A DNA stretch of 64,000 nt from Mucilaginibacter sp. OK098. GTDB lineage: Bacteria; Bacteroidota; Bacteroidia; Sphingobacteriales; Sphingobacteriaceae. The number at the start of each line of letters is the position of its first letter. Position 1 is the first letter of the stretch. A program made the translations under genes and the position numbers. Under the pieces are notes generated by a model that searched no databases, was not told the origin of the DNA, and worked only from the letters and a program-made list of their open reading frames with translations. Below are positions 41,003 through 50,275 of the stretch, piece after piece. Location: the NCBI RefSeq assembly GCF_900142915.1, contig NZ_FRCM01000001.1, positions 1,178,001-1,242,000 of the forward strand. Reading direction: 5' to 3'.

Positions 41003-41752
41003 TTAAGAGAACCAATCAAAAAGATCATTTTGCTTAAGGGCTCTTTTCTCTTTGGCATCCAGGTCTTTTTGGATCTGCCCCTCTCCCATTAATATAATAC
41101 GGTTGCCATAAGTATAGGCATCCTTTAAATTATGGGTGATCAATATTGCAGTAAGCCGGTAATCCCTTATCAGTTCTTCTGCAGTGCGCATCACTACTTC
41201 TGCCGACCGTGGGTCGAGGGCTGCAGTTGGCTCATCAAGCAGTAAAACTTTACAGTTATCCATCACACTCATCAGTAAAGTTAAAGCCTGTCGCTGCCCG
41301 CCGGATAGCGTGCCCATTTGCTGTTCTATCTTGTTTTCAAGCCCCAGGCCCAGGGTACTGATCTTTTCTTTTACCTGGTCCTTAAAAACATCATTTATGC
41401 CGATTGATAAGCCTTTGGGCTTGGTACGGATAGTTGCCAGCCTGAAATTATCCAGGATGCTCAGGTCGGATGCCGTTCCGCTTATCGGGTTTTGAAAAAC
41501 ACGGGCTATCCATTTACTGCGTTTATAGTCGGGCAGCTTTGTTACATCCTTGTCATCTATAATTATATTCCCCGAAGTTGGAGAAATGCTGCCCGCAACT
41601 AGGTCTAGTAGCGTTGTTTTACCGGAACCATTAGCGCCTACTATAACCAAAAATTCTTCGGTTTTTATTTTCAGGTCGATGCCGTTAACTGCATTTACCT
41701 GGTTAGGCTTGCCGGGGTTAAAAACTTTATGAATATTGGTGATATTGATCAT
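41003..41752 (-). CDS. ABC transporter ATP-binding protein (TrpZ-like)
   Basis: 249 residues from the ATG at 41752 (a longer start lacks support). Walker A GANGSGKTT at 39-47, signature MGTLSGGQRQALTLLM, Walker B VLLLDEPTAALDP, switch ITHNL. COG1101-type ATPase paired with a membrane permease and lipoprotein (41003-44458), a TrpXYZ-like importer. An orphan gene separates it from the permease gene. Confidence 0.88.
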   Translation of the reverse strand: MINITNIHKVFNPGKPNQVNAVNGIDLKIKTEEFLVIVGANGSGKTTLLDLVAGSISPTSGNIIIDDKDVTKLPDYKRSKWIARVFQNPISGTASDLSILDNFRLATIRTKPKGLSIGINDVFKDQVKEKISTLGLGLENKIEQQMGTLSGGQRQALTLLMSVMDNCKVLLLDEPTAALDPRSAEVVMRTAEELIRDYRLTAILITHNLKDAYTYGNRIILMGEGQIQKDLDAKEKRALKQNDLFDWFS

Positions 41753-41827
41753 TAATATTATTGAAGGTTCGTGTATAAAATTAATGCTTAGCAGCATTTA
41801 AACCTGAAACATAGAAATTTAATAGGC

Positions 41828-42601
41828 TTACTGCCTATTAAATTCTGATGAAGTTAGATATAATTTAGCTGACAAAGCAAAGCTTTCTATTTGCTTTCTA
41901 CAATTACCAAAGCTCTTTCCATTGAAATCCTCGAATACCAGAAACAACTCCTTAATTTTCGAAGTATTGTTGACACTATATTCGGTCATTATACCTTCAC
42001 CAAACTCATCTAAAATCTCCACTTCATACCTTGAATTATATTGTTCATTTAGTAAGCCTAAAAGTTCATTCAAAATACTCTCCATATCATATTTATATTT
42101 TTCAATCGCTTCTGCAAGTGTATTCATTTCATTATTGACATACTCGTTTGTTATAAAGAGTATTATCTTCACCCTGTCCACGTATATATTTAAAAAATAC
42201 TCATCGCGAATCCCATCAATTTTCTGTTTTAATTCTTCTATGTTCCGAACATTATAATTCTCAAATTTTATTCTTGATAAATTGAATATCCATCTATTGC
42301 AATTTTCTGAAAAATTGACAAGGGCTTGTCTTTCTTCTGTTCTGTGTTGAAGTTGCAAGGTTAGAAGTTTGTCCAAAGCATGTTTTAACTTATCATTCTC
42401 ACCGGCATTTTGAGCTTTTATTGTTTCGAGTTTTTCATTATAAATGGCTTTATTACTTTCTACAATATCTGTTTGTTCTTTAAGAATATCCCTTTTTACC
42501 CGCCATTCAATTTTATTTACAACAAATATTTTATAAAACAACTCATAAATAAGAAAAATCAGTAACGTAATTAGATTTCCGAAGTTAAAAAGCTGGTCCA
42601 T
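41828..42601 (-). CDS. orphan membrane-anchored coiled-coil protein
   Basis: 257 residues, unrecognised. One N-terminal helix (LITLLIFLIYELFYKIFVV) leads into a long charged coiled coil (about 30-95) and a mixed alpha region rich in Asn, Glu and aromatic residues. Base composition looks more A/T-rich than the neighbours. It lies between the ATPase and permease genes of an ABC operon, so it is probably a later insertion. It could be an accessory membrane protein or an acquired gene; no function is assigned. Confidence 0.6.
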   Translation of the reverse strand: MDQLFNFGNLITLLIFLIYELFYKIFVVNKIEWRVKRDILKEQTDIVESNKAIYNEKLETIKAQNAGENDKLKHALDKLLTLQLQHRTEERQALVNFSENCNRWIFNLSRIKFENYNVRNIEELKQKIDGIRDEYFLNIYVDRVKIILFITNEYVNNEMNTLAEAIEKYKYDMESILNELLGLLNEQYNSRYEVEILDEFGEGIMTEYSVNNTSKIKELFLVFEDFNGKSFGNCRKQIESFALSAKLYLTSSEFNRQ

Positions 42602-42628
42602 AATCTTATTATTTTAAGTCGCTTAAAT

Positions 42629-43492
42629 TCATCTTAAAAGCCTCAAACGTGGCAAACTCACTATTACCAGCACAAAACCTGCAGTTACCAACTTCAATAA
42701 ATTGGCATCAACCCCAATTTCAAGCGTTATAGCCAATACCAGCTGGAATATAACAGCTCCCGCCAGTACCAAAATCAAGCTTAACCAAACCGAAGTAATG
42801 CGGAACCAATTGATCAGCGTTTCAGCAATAATTACGGAGCCAAGGCCAACAATCACTATTCCTATCCCCATGCTGATGTCTGTAAAACCCTGATTCTGAC
42901 TTATCAAATAACCACTTACCGCTGTTAAGGCATTCGCTAATGCCAGGCCAGTTATCTTCATCCGGTCGGTGTTTACGCCTAATGAACGGATCATTGATTC
43001 GCTGTTGCCTGTTGCCCGCATGGCAATGCCGAAGTCTGTTTTAAGCAGGTAACCTATCAGGATAACAATTATTATTACAAAAATGGATACTACCCAAAAG
43101 GTATTGTGATTTGGGTCGGCACTTATGTTTAACAGGTTAAATATGGTTGGGAAATTGTTTAGCGGTAAGTTTGAGGTGCCCATTAAGGTTAAATTAACAG
43201 AGTACAGGGCCGTCATTACCAGGATGCCCGCAAGCAGGGCATTTATCTTTAATTTGGTATGGATAATGCCCGTCAATGCTCCTGCTAAACCGCCTGCAAC
43301 TATTACGACTGGTAAAATAATATAGGTGGGCTGGTGATGGGTTATCATAACCGCAGTAACCACGGCACCTAAAGTATAGCTGCCATCAGTTGTAATATCG
43401 GGGATATTAAAGATCTTCATTGAAATAAAGATCCCCAGCGCAAGCGCCGAAAAACAAAGTCCCTGTAATAACGCGGTCAGATAGAAATCCAT
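42629..43492 (-). CDS. ABC transporter permease (TrpY-like)
   Basis: 287 residues, about 8 membrane helices, COG4120-type fold: LALGIFISMKIFNIPDITTDGSYTLGA at the N-terminus and LLKTDFGIAMRATGNSESMIRSLGVNTDRMKITGLALANALTAVSGYLISQNQGF. Moves substrate across the inner membrane. Its ATG directly follows the stop of the lipoprotein gene. Confidence 0.88.
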   Translation of the reverse strand: MDFYLTALLQGLCFSALALGIFISMKIFNIPDITTDGSYTLGAVVTAVMITHHQPTYIILPVVIVAGGLAGALTGIIHTKLKINALLAGILVMTALYSVNLTLMGTSNLPLNNFPTIFNLLNISADPNHNTFWVVSIFVIIIVILIGYLLKTDFGIAMRATGNSESMIRSLGVNTDRMKITGLALANALTAVSGYLISQNQGFTDISMGIGIVIVGLGSVIIAETLINWFRITSVWLSLILVLAGAVIFQLVLAITLEIGVDANLLKLVTAGFVLVIVSLPRLRLLR

Positions 43493-44458
43493 TTATTTAA
43501 CGGCTTCGAAATTTGAAGGAACGGTTATGTGATATTTTTTAGCGGCGGCGGCATTGTATACCCTTCGCCTAATCTTCACCATTTCAGGCTGTAAACCTGC
43601 TGTGCTGTGTGTTTTTAAAAACTGTGCGGCCTGCTCGCCCGCCTGGTATCCCCATTGGTAAATATCTGCGCCAAATGCTGCAACTGCACCGCGCTGTACC
43701 AAACCCGCTTCGCTGGTAAACACAGGTACATTTTGTTGATCGCAGTTTTTTAATATAGTTTCAAAAGAAGCGAATACACTGTTATCCGGGTTGGCAAAAA
43801 AAGCGTCAATGTTTTTATTAAGCAATGATTTTGTAACCAGTTGCGCTTCTGCCGATGAATTTAAGGGCAATGCCAACAGGGTGATGTTTAACTTATCAGC
43901 CATTGCTTTGATCCTTTTTTGGGCATCGACAGATTGAGGCTCCGATTGGTTATAGATCATCCCGACAACCAGTTTGCCCGCTTTTGGCTTTATAAACTTA
44001 GGAATATTTGAAAACGAAGTATCAATATAATTACCATTCTCAACCGTGCCAAATAAATTGGCAGGTCCCTTGCCATTTGCATCTTCCATGTTCATCAGCT
44101 TTACCGTTGGCGAAACCATCATAAAAATGGGAATGCTTTTGGTTTTTTGTGCTGCTGTTATGGATGATAAGGTAGTGCAGGTAGCCATCAGATCAACTTT
44201 TTTTGATACAAAGAAATTCACGATCTGTGTTAAAGTTGGGATACTGCCCTGCGCATTTCGGTACTCCACTTTTATATTTTTACCATCCTCAAATCCGTTT
44301 TTCCTTAAAGCATCAATAAAACCTGTCTTTGCCGGGGTGATAGATGCATCCTGGAACGCATCAACAAAGCCGATTACAGGTACATCTTTTTTCCCCGAAC
44401 CACATGAGGATAGAACTATAATTAAAAAAACTAATGAGAGATATTGCAGCTGCTTCAT
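43493..44458 (-). CDS. ABC transporter substrate-binding lipoprotein (TrpX-like)
   Basis: 321 residues from the ATG at 44458, giving lipobox LSSC (MKQLQYLSLVFLIIVLSSCGSG). Periplasmic-binding fold, COG2984-like: IGFVDAFQDASITPAKTGF, VDLMATCTTLSSITAAQ, VGMIYNQSEPQSV, FFANPDNSVFASFE. TrpX-like proteins bind tryptophan or related ligands, but several substrates occur in this family. First gene of the importer operon. Confidence 0.85.
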   Translation of the reverse strand: MKQLQYLSLVFLIIVLSSCGSGKKDVPVIGFVDAFQDASITPAKTGFIDALRKNGFEDGKNIKVEYRNAQGSIPTLTQIVNFFVSKKVDLMATCTTLSSITAAQKTKSIPIFMMVSPTVKLMNMEDANGKGPANLFGTVENGNYIDTSFSNIPKFIKPKAGKLVVGMIYNQSEPQSVDAQKRIKAMADKLNITLLALPLNSSAEAQLVTKSLLNKNIDAFFANPDNSVFASFETILKNCDQQNVPVFTSEAGLVQRGAVAAFGADIYQWGYQAGEQAAQFLKTHSTAGLQPEMVKIRRRVYNAAAAKKYHITVPSNFEAVK

Positions 44459-44480
44459 GGCACTAAGGTAAATAATAGCG

Positions 44481-44650
44481 GTGAAAGGAAAAAGGTAAAA
44501 GGCGAAAGGTAGCATAGAAACAACAAACCTTGCTGTATTGAGGTAAAAGGTTAAAGGCGAAAGGTAAAAGGTAGCGCATCAAAAACCTTTCGCCTTTTAC
44601 CTTTCAGTTTTCACCTCTTTTTAAAAACCTTTTACCTTTCACCTCAAAAA
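44481..44650. repeat. AAAGGCGAAAGGTAAAAGGT-word inverted repeat (family F)
   Basis: Left arm 44484-44573 (ggtaaaaggcgaaaggt, aggtaaaaggttaaaggcgaaaggt) and right arm 44586-44645 (acctttcgccttttacc, aaaaaccttttacctttcacc) are reverse complementary. It occupies nearly all the space between two divergent genes. Confidence 0.7.
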
Positions 44651-44667
44651 CGTAATTTAGCCCCTGC

Positions 44668-45813
44668 ATGACACCTATCATCTCTAAGTTGCCCCAAACA
44701 GGCACAACTATATTTACCGTAATGTCGGCTTTGGCAAATGAAGTTGGGGCCATCAACCTATCGCAGGGTTTTCCTGATTTTAATACCTCGCCTGAGTTAA
44801 TAAAACTGGTAAATACCGCCATGAAGAAAGGGCATAACCAATATGCACCCATGCCTGGCGTAATGGCGCTACGTGAACAGATCGCGCAAAAAACAGAAAA
44901 ACTTTACGGTGCAGTTTATAATCCGGACACCGAAATAACCATTACAGCCGGTGGTACGCAAGCCATTTTTACGGCTATTACCGCAGTAATAAACCCCAAC
45001 GACGAGGTAATTATATTTGAACCCGCTTTTGATTGTTATGCCCCTGCTATTAAACTGGCCGGTGGCATAGTAAAATCATTAGAGCTTACACCGCCCGATT
45101 ATAAAATCCCCTGGGATATGGTAAGGCGCCTCATCAATAATAAAACAAGGATGATCATCCTTAACACACCGCATAACCCAACCGCTACTATCCTGCAAAA
45201 AGAGGATATTGACGAGCTAAGCGCGATAGTAAAAAACCAGGACATCCTGATTTTGAGCGATGAGGTCTATGAGCATTTAATATTTGACGGCGAAACCCAT
45301 CATGGCATGGCCCGCTATCCCGAATTGCAACAGCGCAGCTTTATTGTGGCCTCGTTCGGCAAGCCGTTTCATGCTACCGGCTGGAAAGTTGGTTATTGCA
45401 TGGCTCCCGCTTTTTTAATGCAGGAATTCAGGAAAGTTCACCAGTTTTTGGTGTTCAGTGTTAATGCGCCGATCCAGTATGCAATAGCCGAATATTTGAA
45501 AGATGAAAATACGTATTTATCCTTACCTGATTTTTTCCAACAAAAGCGCGATCATTTTCGTAAAGGGCTGGAACAAACCCGGTTTGAGCTTTTGCCATGC
45601 TCGGGTTCATACTTTCAATCTGTAACATATAATAGCATAACAGACGAAAAAGACAGCGACTTTGCCCTGCGCTTAACAAAGGAAATTGGAGTGGCATCTA
45701 TACCCACATCGGTGTTTTATACCCAGGGTACTGATCACCATGTTTTACGCTTTTGTTTTGCAAAAATGCAAGAAACGCTGGATAAAGCCGTTGATAGATT
45801 GTTGAAAGTTTGA
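44668..45813 (+). CDS. methionine aminotransferase-like PLP enzyme (YbdL-type)
   Basis: 381 residues, class I/II aminotransferase: AINLSQGFPDFNTSPELI, TAGGTQAIFTAI, NTPHNPTATI, and PLP Lys232 in VASFGKPFHATGWKVGY. YbdL-type enzymes use glutamine and 2-keto-4-methylthiobutyrate to remake methionine. Pairing with the downstream omega-amidase strongly supports this. Confidence 0.88.
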   Translation: MTPIISKLPQTGTTIFTVMSALANEVGAINLSQGFPDFNTSPELIKLVNTAMKKGHNQYAPMPGVMALREQIAQKTEKLYGAVYNPDTEITITAGGTQAIFTAITAVINPNDEVIIFEPAFDCYAPAIKLAGGIVKSLELTPPDYKIPWDMVRRLINNKTRMIILNTPHNPTATILQKEDIDELSAIVKNQDILILSDEVYEHLIFDGETHHGMARYPELQQRSFIVASFGKPFHATGWKVGYCMAPAFLMQEFRKVHQFLVFSVNAPIQYAIAEYLKDENTYLSLPDFFQQKRDHFRKGLEQTRFELLPCSGSYFQSVTYNSITDEKDSDFALRLTKEIGVASIPTSVFYTQGTDHHVLRFCFAKMQETLDKAVDRLLKV

Positions 45814-45820
45814 TTTTGGT

Positions 45821-45917
45821 CCATGGTCGATAGTCCATGGTAGATGGTAACTTTTTAACGTTCTATAATTTTTTTAATAACTAACTGCCATGGACTACCG
45901 ACCATGGACTATGGACT
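45821..45917. repeat. CCATGGTCGATAGTCC-word inverted repeat (family G)
   Basis: Left arm 45830-45843 (gtccatggtcgatagtccatgg) and right arm 45885-45917 (gccatggactaccgaccatggactatggac) are reverse complementary. Spacer between the aminotransferase and omega-amidase genes. Confidence 0.7.
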
Positions 45918-45925
45918 AACTGCTT

Positions 45926-46708
45926 ATGGACAATCTTAAAATTACCGTATTCCAGGGGTATTTGTATTGGGAAAATATTGACAGGAACCTGCAAAACATT
46001 GAGTTGCGCCTGTCTAATATCCGCGAAAAAACAAACCTTATTATTTTACCCGAAATGTTTAATACCGGCTTTAGCATGGAAGCCGAAAAGCTGGCCGAGC
46101 CAATGGGGGGTAAAACAATGAAATGGATGCAGAAAATTGCCCGCCAGTATGCATGTGTGATCACGGGCAGCCTGATCATTAAAGAAAATGATAAGTTTTA
46201 TAACCGTTTAATATGGATGCGCCCTGATAGCACCTACGTTTTTTATGATAAACGGCACCTTTTTGCATTAGGTAAAGAACATGAAACCTATACCCCTGGC
46301 AACAAAAAATTAATAGTTGAACTCAACGGCTGGAATATTTGCCCGATGATTTGTTATGACCTGCGTTTCCCGGTTTGGTTGCGCAACGTTGATGCTGAAT
46401 ACGACTTATTGCTGATAGTAGCCAATTGGCCCGAGCGCCGCATTGCCCACTGGCGCGCCCTGATCCTGGCACGCGCAATTGAGAACCAATCCTATGTAAT
46501 TGGTGTTAACCGGGTTGGCCACGATGGCAACGAAGTTTATCACTCCGGCGATTCAACCTGTATTGACCCTAACGGCAACGTAGTTTACTACAAACGCGAC
46601 GAAGAAGATATGTACACCTTTACCATAATTGCCGACGAAGTAAAGAAAACCCGCCGTGCATTACCTTTTTTAAAGGATATGGATGCATTTGATATAAACA
46701 CGATTTAA
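45926..46708 (+). CDS. nitrilase-family omega-amidase (YafV-type)
   Basis: 260 residues with the catalytic triad Glu43 (IILPEMFNTGF), Lys109 (FYDKRHLF) and Cys143 (PMICYDLRFPVWLRN). Omega-amidases hydrolyse alpha-ketoglutaramate, the by-product of glutamine transaminases, so pairing with the YbdL-type gene completes a methionine-salvage step. Cytoplasmic; ATG start. Confidence 0.9.
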   Translation: MDNLKITVFQGYLYWENIDRNLQNIELRLSNIREKTNLIILPEMFNTGFSMEAEKLAEPMGGKTMKWMQKIARQYACVITGSLIIKENDKFYNRLIWMRPDSTYVFYDKRHLFALGKEHETYTPGNKKLIVELNGWNICPMICYDLRFPVWLRNVDAEYDLLLIVANWPERRIAHWRALILARAIENQSYVIGVNRVGHDGNEVYHSGDSTCIDPNGNVVYYKRDEEDMYTFTIIADEVKKTRRALPFLKDMDAFDINTI

Positions 46709-46812
46709 CGATTAAAATAATTTTCAGGATTATTTTCAATACAATCTCCATCCTGCAAATCAAAATTAATCCAGAAATCGTGTTAAAAATTCGTTAAATC
46801 TGCTTAATCCCG
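46706..46812. repeat. GATTTAACGATTAAAAT-word inverted repeat (family L)
   Basis: gatttaacgattaaaataattttcaggatt and atccagaaatcgtgttaaaaattcgttaaatctgcttaatccc are imperfect reverse complements. The left arm contains the omega-amidase stop codon. Confidence 0.5.
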
Positions 46813-46847
46813 GTTATTTTTACCCCCTCACAATCATCAGTAATTCA

Positions 46848-49800
46848 ATGAAGCTTTTCTCCCGCAGCGTTCTGTCGTTTTGTTTTGTTTCACTTTTCAC
46901 GCTTTCTTTATCGGCCCAAAAGAAAAAGGACTACACCAAATATGTAGATCCTTTTATCGGTACCGGTGGCCATGGACACACTTATCCCGGTGCAGTTGTG
47001 CCTTTTGGGATGGTGCAATTAAGTCCTGATACCCGTTTAACCGGGTGGGATGGCTGTTCCGGCTATTATTATAGCGATACTACGGTTTACGGTTTTTCGC
47101 ATACACATTTAAGCGGAACGGGCATTGCTGACTACTGTGATGTGTTGTTTATGCCAACCACTGGTGAGCCGAAGTTTAAGAATACCGATTATATGTCGGG
47201 CTTTAAAAAGAAAAACGAGATTGCTACTCCCGGCTATTATAAAACGCATTTGGATAAGTATGATATTGATGTTGAGCTTACGGCAAGCACTCGCGTTGGG
47301 GTACACAAGTATAATTTCCCATCAACAAAAGAAGCCAATATTATTATCGATCTGCAGCACCGCGATAAAGTGCTCGATTCATGGATAGAAGTAGTAAACG
47401 ACCATGAGATCCGCGGTTACCGGAGATCAAGATCATGGGCTACGGATCAGTCATTATATTTCTGCGCCAGGTTTTCAAAACCGTTTAAAACCTATGGCAT
47501 TGCCGGCGACGACCAGCTACAAACCGGAAAAAACAAACTGCAGGGGAAAAACATAAAAATGTATCTCCGGTTTGATAACCCGGGCGAGGTGATCTCAAAA
47601 GTTGGGATCTCATCAGTAAGCGCGGAAGGCGCATTAAAAAACCTGGATACCGAAGTGCCTGATTTCGATTTCAAAAAAGTTCAGCGGGATGCAAAAACGC
47701 TTTGGATAGATCAGCTGGCAAAAATTGAGGTTGAAGGCGGTGCGCCAAGCGCATCGGCGCAACAAGTTCCGCAAAACACGCAGGACCCTAACGCTGGCTA
47801 TAACAGCCGGAATGGTGCCCGCAAGCTACCACAAGGGCAGAAGAAACAGCCGGCAATTGACTATGTAAAACAAAAGCACACCATATTTTATACAGCGCTG
47901 TATCATGCCATGCTTGCCCCAAATGTTTACAGCGATGTCGACGGCCAATATCGCGGCATGGATCAAAAGGTGCACAAAGCGGATGGCTTTAATTATTATA
48001 CTGTATTTTCTTTGTGGGATACCTATCGTGCCGAAGACCCATTGCTTAACCTGATAGACCGGAAACGTACATTGGATTTTATAAAATCGTTTCTGGCGAT
48101 GTATGAGCAGGGCGGCCTGCTGCCAATCTGGCCGCTTGCATCCAACGAAACCTATTGTATGGTGGGCAATCATTCTATCCCGGTTATTGTCGATGCCTAT
48201 GCAAAAGGCATCCGTGATTTTAATGCCGAAGAAGCATTCACCGCCATGAAAGCCGCTGTAAACCGTAACCAGTTCGGGCTGGATTCATACCGTAAAAATG
48301 GGGTGGTGCTTTCTGATGATGAGCATGAATCTGTTTCAAAAACACTGGAATATGCTTTTGATGACTGGTGCATTGCCCAAATGGCAAAAATGCTGAACAA
48401 GCCACAGGATTATGCCGAATTCATCAAACGCGCCCAATACTGGAAAAACAACTTTAACGATCAGAATGGCTTTATGCAAGCCCGTGCAAACGGCGGCTGG
48501 TACACCCCTTTTGAACCTACCGAGATCAATAATAATTATACCGAAGGCAACTCGTGGCAATATTCGTTTTTAGCGCCGCAGGATGTTGAAGGCCTTGCAG
48601 AAAGAATGGGCGGCAGGCAGAAATTTGAAACCAAGCTTGATGAATTGTTTACTACAGATTCAAAACTTAGCGGTCGCCAGCAGGATGATGTTAGCGGTTT
48701 AATTGGCCAGTATGCGCATGGCAACGAGCCAAGCCACCACATGGCCTACCTGTATAACTTTACAGATGCTCCCGAAAAAACCCAGCTTTACATCAGCCGC
48801 ATTTTACGCGAGGAATATAGCGACAAACCCGATGGCTTATCAGGCAATGAAGATTGCGGACAAATGTCGGCATGGTATGTAATGAGCTCGTTAGGCATTT
48901 ATAACATAGCGCCGGGACAACAGCAGTTCCAAATAGGCATCCCGCAGTTTGATAAAGCGGTAATTAACCTGGAGAATGGTAAGAAATTCACCATCACTAA
49001 TTCAGGCGCAGGTGTAAGTCGCGCCAATATTTATCTGCAGGGCATGAACCTCAATAAAAAAGCATATAACAAGCTTTATATTGATCATGCAGACATTGCC
49101 AATGGCGGCGATTTTGAAGTACTTACCGGCAAGTTGCCAAATAGCCTTTTTGTTCAGGGCCTTGAAAAACCAACCTCAAAAATCACTGACAGCCTAATTT
49201 TATCTGATCCATACATTATTGCGCCATCCAAAACATTTAAACAACCGATAAAGGTTGAAATAAAATGCGCCGATAAAAACGCGAAGATCTTTTACACAAC
49301 TGACGGCACCGCTCCTGGTGCTAATTCAACGCTGTACGCAGGGCCATTTGAGGTTTCATCCAATACCACCATTAAAGCTATAGCTATTGAAGGCGGCAGG
49401 TCAAGCTTCGCCGTTTCCGGTACATTTAACAAAATCAGGGATGATATTAAGCTAACCCTGGTAAACAAATACCTGCCAAACTATGCCGATCAGGGCGATA
49501 ATACGCTGATAAACGGCATCCACGGCAAAGCCAACTGGCGCCTGGGCAATTGGCAGGGCTACCAGGGCAATGATGTGGTTGCCATACTTGATCTGCAGCA
49601 GGTAAAACCTGTTAAACAGGTAAGTTTTGGCGCGCTGCAAGATACCGGCTCATGGATCGTGTTCCCAAAACAAGTTGAATATTACACCTCAAATGATGGC
49701 GTAAACTACAAGCTGGCTGCAACCGTAAACACAAAAGTGGATGTAAAAGATCTTGAAGTACAAACCCAGGACTTTACAGCTACGCTAAACACACAAACAA

Positions 49801-49904
49801 GATATATCAAAGTAATAGCCAAACAATACGGTCCGCTCCCCGACTGGCACGAAAGTAAAGGCGGCGCATCGTATATTTTTGCGGATGAGATAGTTGTTGA
49901 GTGA
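46848..49904 (+). CDS. GH92 alpha-mannosidase-type glycosidase with C-terminal modules
   Basis: 1018 residues; signal peptide MKLFSRSVLSFCFVSLFTLSLSAQ. GH92 N-terminal KYVDPFIGTGGHGHTYPGAVVPFGMVQLSPDTR, WDGCSGYYY, FSHTHLSGTG and later NSWQYSFLAPQDVEGL and SGNEDCGQMSAWYVMSSLGIY catalytic regions. Residues about 800-860 resemble a chitobiase-type bacterial Ig-like (CHB_HEX_C) domain (AKIFYTTDGTAPG), then a discoidin/F5/8-like carbohydrate-binding part. Exo-alpha-mannosidase, acts on mannose-containing glycans at the cell envelope. Confidence 0.92.
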   Translation: MKLFSRSVLSFCFVSLFTLSLSAQKKKDYTKYVDPFIGTGGHGHTYPGAVVPFGMVQLSPDTRLTGWDGCSGYYYSDTTVYGFSHTHLSGTGIADYCDVLFMPTTGEPKFKNTDYMSGFKKKNEIATPGYYKTHLDKYDIDVELTASTRVGVHKYNFPSTKEANIIIDLQHRDKVLDSWIEVVNDHEIRGYRRSRSWATDQSLYFCARFSKPFKTYGIAGDDQLQTGKNKLQGKNIKMYLRFDNPGEVISKVGISSVSAEGALKNLDTEVPDFDFKKVQRDAKTLWIDQLAKIEVEGGAPSASAQQVPQNTQDPNAGYNSRNGARKLPQGQKKQPAIDYVKQKHTIFYTALYHAMLAPNVYSDVDGQYRGMDQKVHKADGFNYYTVFSLWDTYRAEDPLLNLIDRKRTLDFIKSFLAMYEQGGLLPIWPLASNETYCMVGNHSIPVIVDAYAKGIRDFNAEEAFTAMKAAVNRNQFGLDSYRKNGVVLSDDEHESVSKTLEYAFDDWCIAQMAKMLNKPQDYAEFIKRAQYWKNNFNDQNGFMQARANGGWYTPFEPTEINNNYTEGNSWQYSFLAPQDVEGLAERMGGRQKFETKLDELFTTDSKLSGRQQDDVSGLIGQYAHGNEPSHHMAYLYNFTDAPEKTQLYISRILREEYSDKPDGLSGNEDCGQMSAWYVMSSLGIYNIAPGQQQFQIGIPQFDKAVINLENGKKFTITNSGAGVSRANIYLQGMNLNKKAYNKLYIDHADIANGGDFEVLTGKLPNSLFVQGLEKPTSKITDSLILSDPYIIAPSKTFKQPIKVEIKCADKNAKIFYTTDGTAPGANSTLYAGPFEVSSNTTIKAIAIEGGRSSFAVSGTFNKIRDDIKLTLVNKYLPNYADQGDNTLINGIHGKANWRLGNWQGYQGNDVVAILDLQQVKPVKQVSFGALQDTGSWIVFPKQVEYYTSNDGVNYKLAATVNTKVDVKDLEVQTQDFTATLNTQTRYIKVIAKQYGPLPDWHESKGGASYIFADEIVVE

Positions 49905-49950
49905 TTAGAGACTAGGATTACCAGCTTTATAACCTAAATTACAACGTAAA

Positions 49951-50157
49951 ATGGGCCATTACGGAATGCCATATGATAGCACAATAGGTGTTGCTCCGAT
50001 TTGGGGAGTAGTATCATTTTGTATTCTGTTTTACATTGTGCTCAGAGTTTGGTGGCAATTAAATAGGGATAAAAAAAAAGCAATTGAAAATAATGCTCTA
50101 AAAAAAACCACATCTGTAAAGCGCAAAAACATTAAAGACCAGATCAAGTCATCCTAA
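49951..50157 (+). CDS. small single-span membrane protein, unknown
   Basis: 68 residues: short N-terminus, one helix (GVVSFCILFYIVLRVWW), and a highly basic cytoplasmic tail (KKKAIENNALKKTTSVKRKNIKDQIKSS). Not recognised. It starts 46 bp after GH92 and could be cotranscribed. Coding support rests on the coherent membrane topology only. Confidence 0.5.
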   Translation: MGHYGMPYDSTIGVAPIWGVVSFCILFYIVLRVWWQLNRDKKKAIENNALKKTTSVKRKNIKDQIKSS

Positions 50158-50198
50158 AATCAGGAAAATCATGGCTCAAAAAAATAGTCACAAACGAT

Positions 50199-50231
50199 AA
50201 ACTTACGAAGTTTTGAAAACTTCGTAAGTTT
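50199..50231. repeat. 33-bp perfect palindrome (family E), copy 1
   Basis: AAACTTACGAAGTTTT, a central G, and the reverse complement. The identical sequence lies at 51652-51684, and the two copies flank the haloperoxidase gene. Could form a long hairpin terminator for either direction. Confidence 0.8.
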
Positions 50232-50275
50232 TCCTCCTCATCAGCTTCATCAAAATCATCAGCCAACATCTGTGA
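50232..50275. repeat. TCAGCTTCATCAAAA word repeat (family K), copy 1
   Basis: cctcatcagcttcatcaaaatcatcagccaacatctgtga resembles the sequence at 51738-51810. It runs into the haloperoxidase stop codon. Confidence 0.5.

Noticed and set aside
41003..44458. Importer named as tryptophan-specific
   Set aside because: Only the TrpXYZ-like family can be seen; ligand-specific residues cannot be judged.
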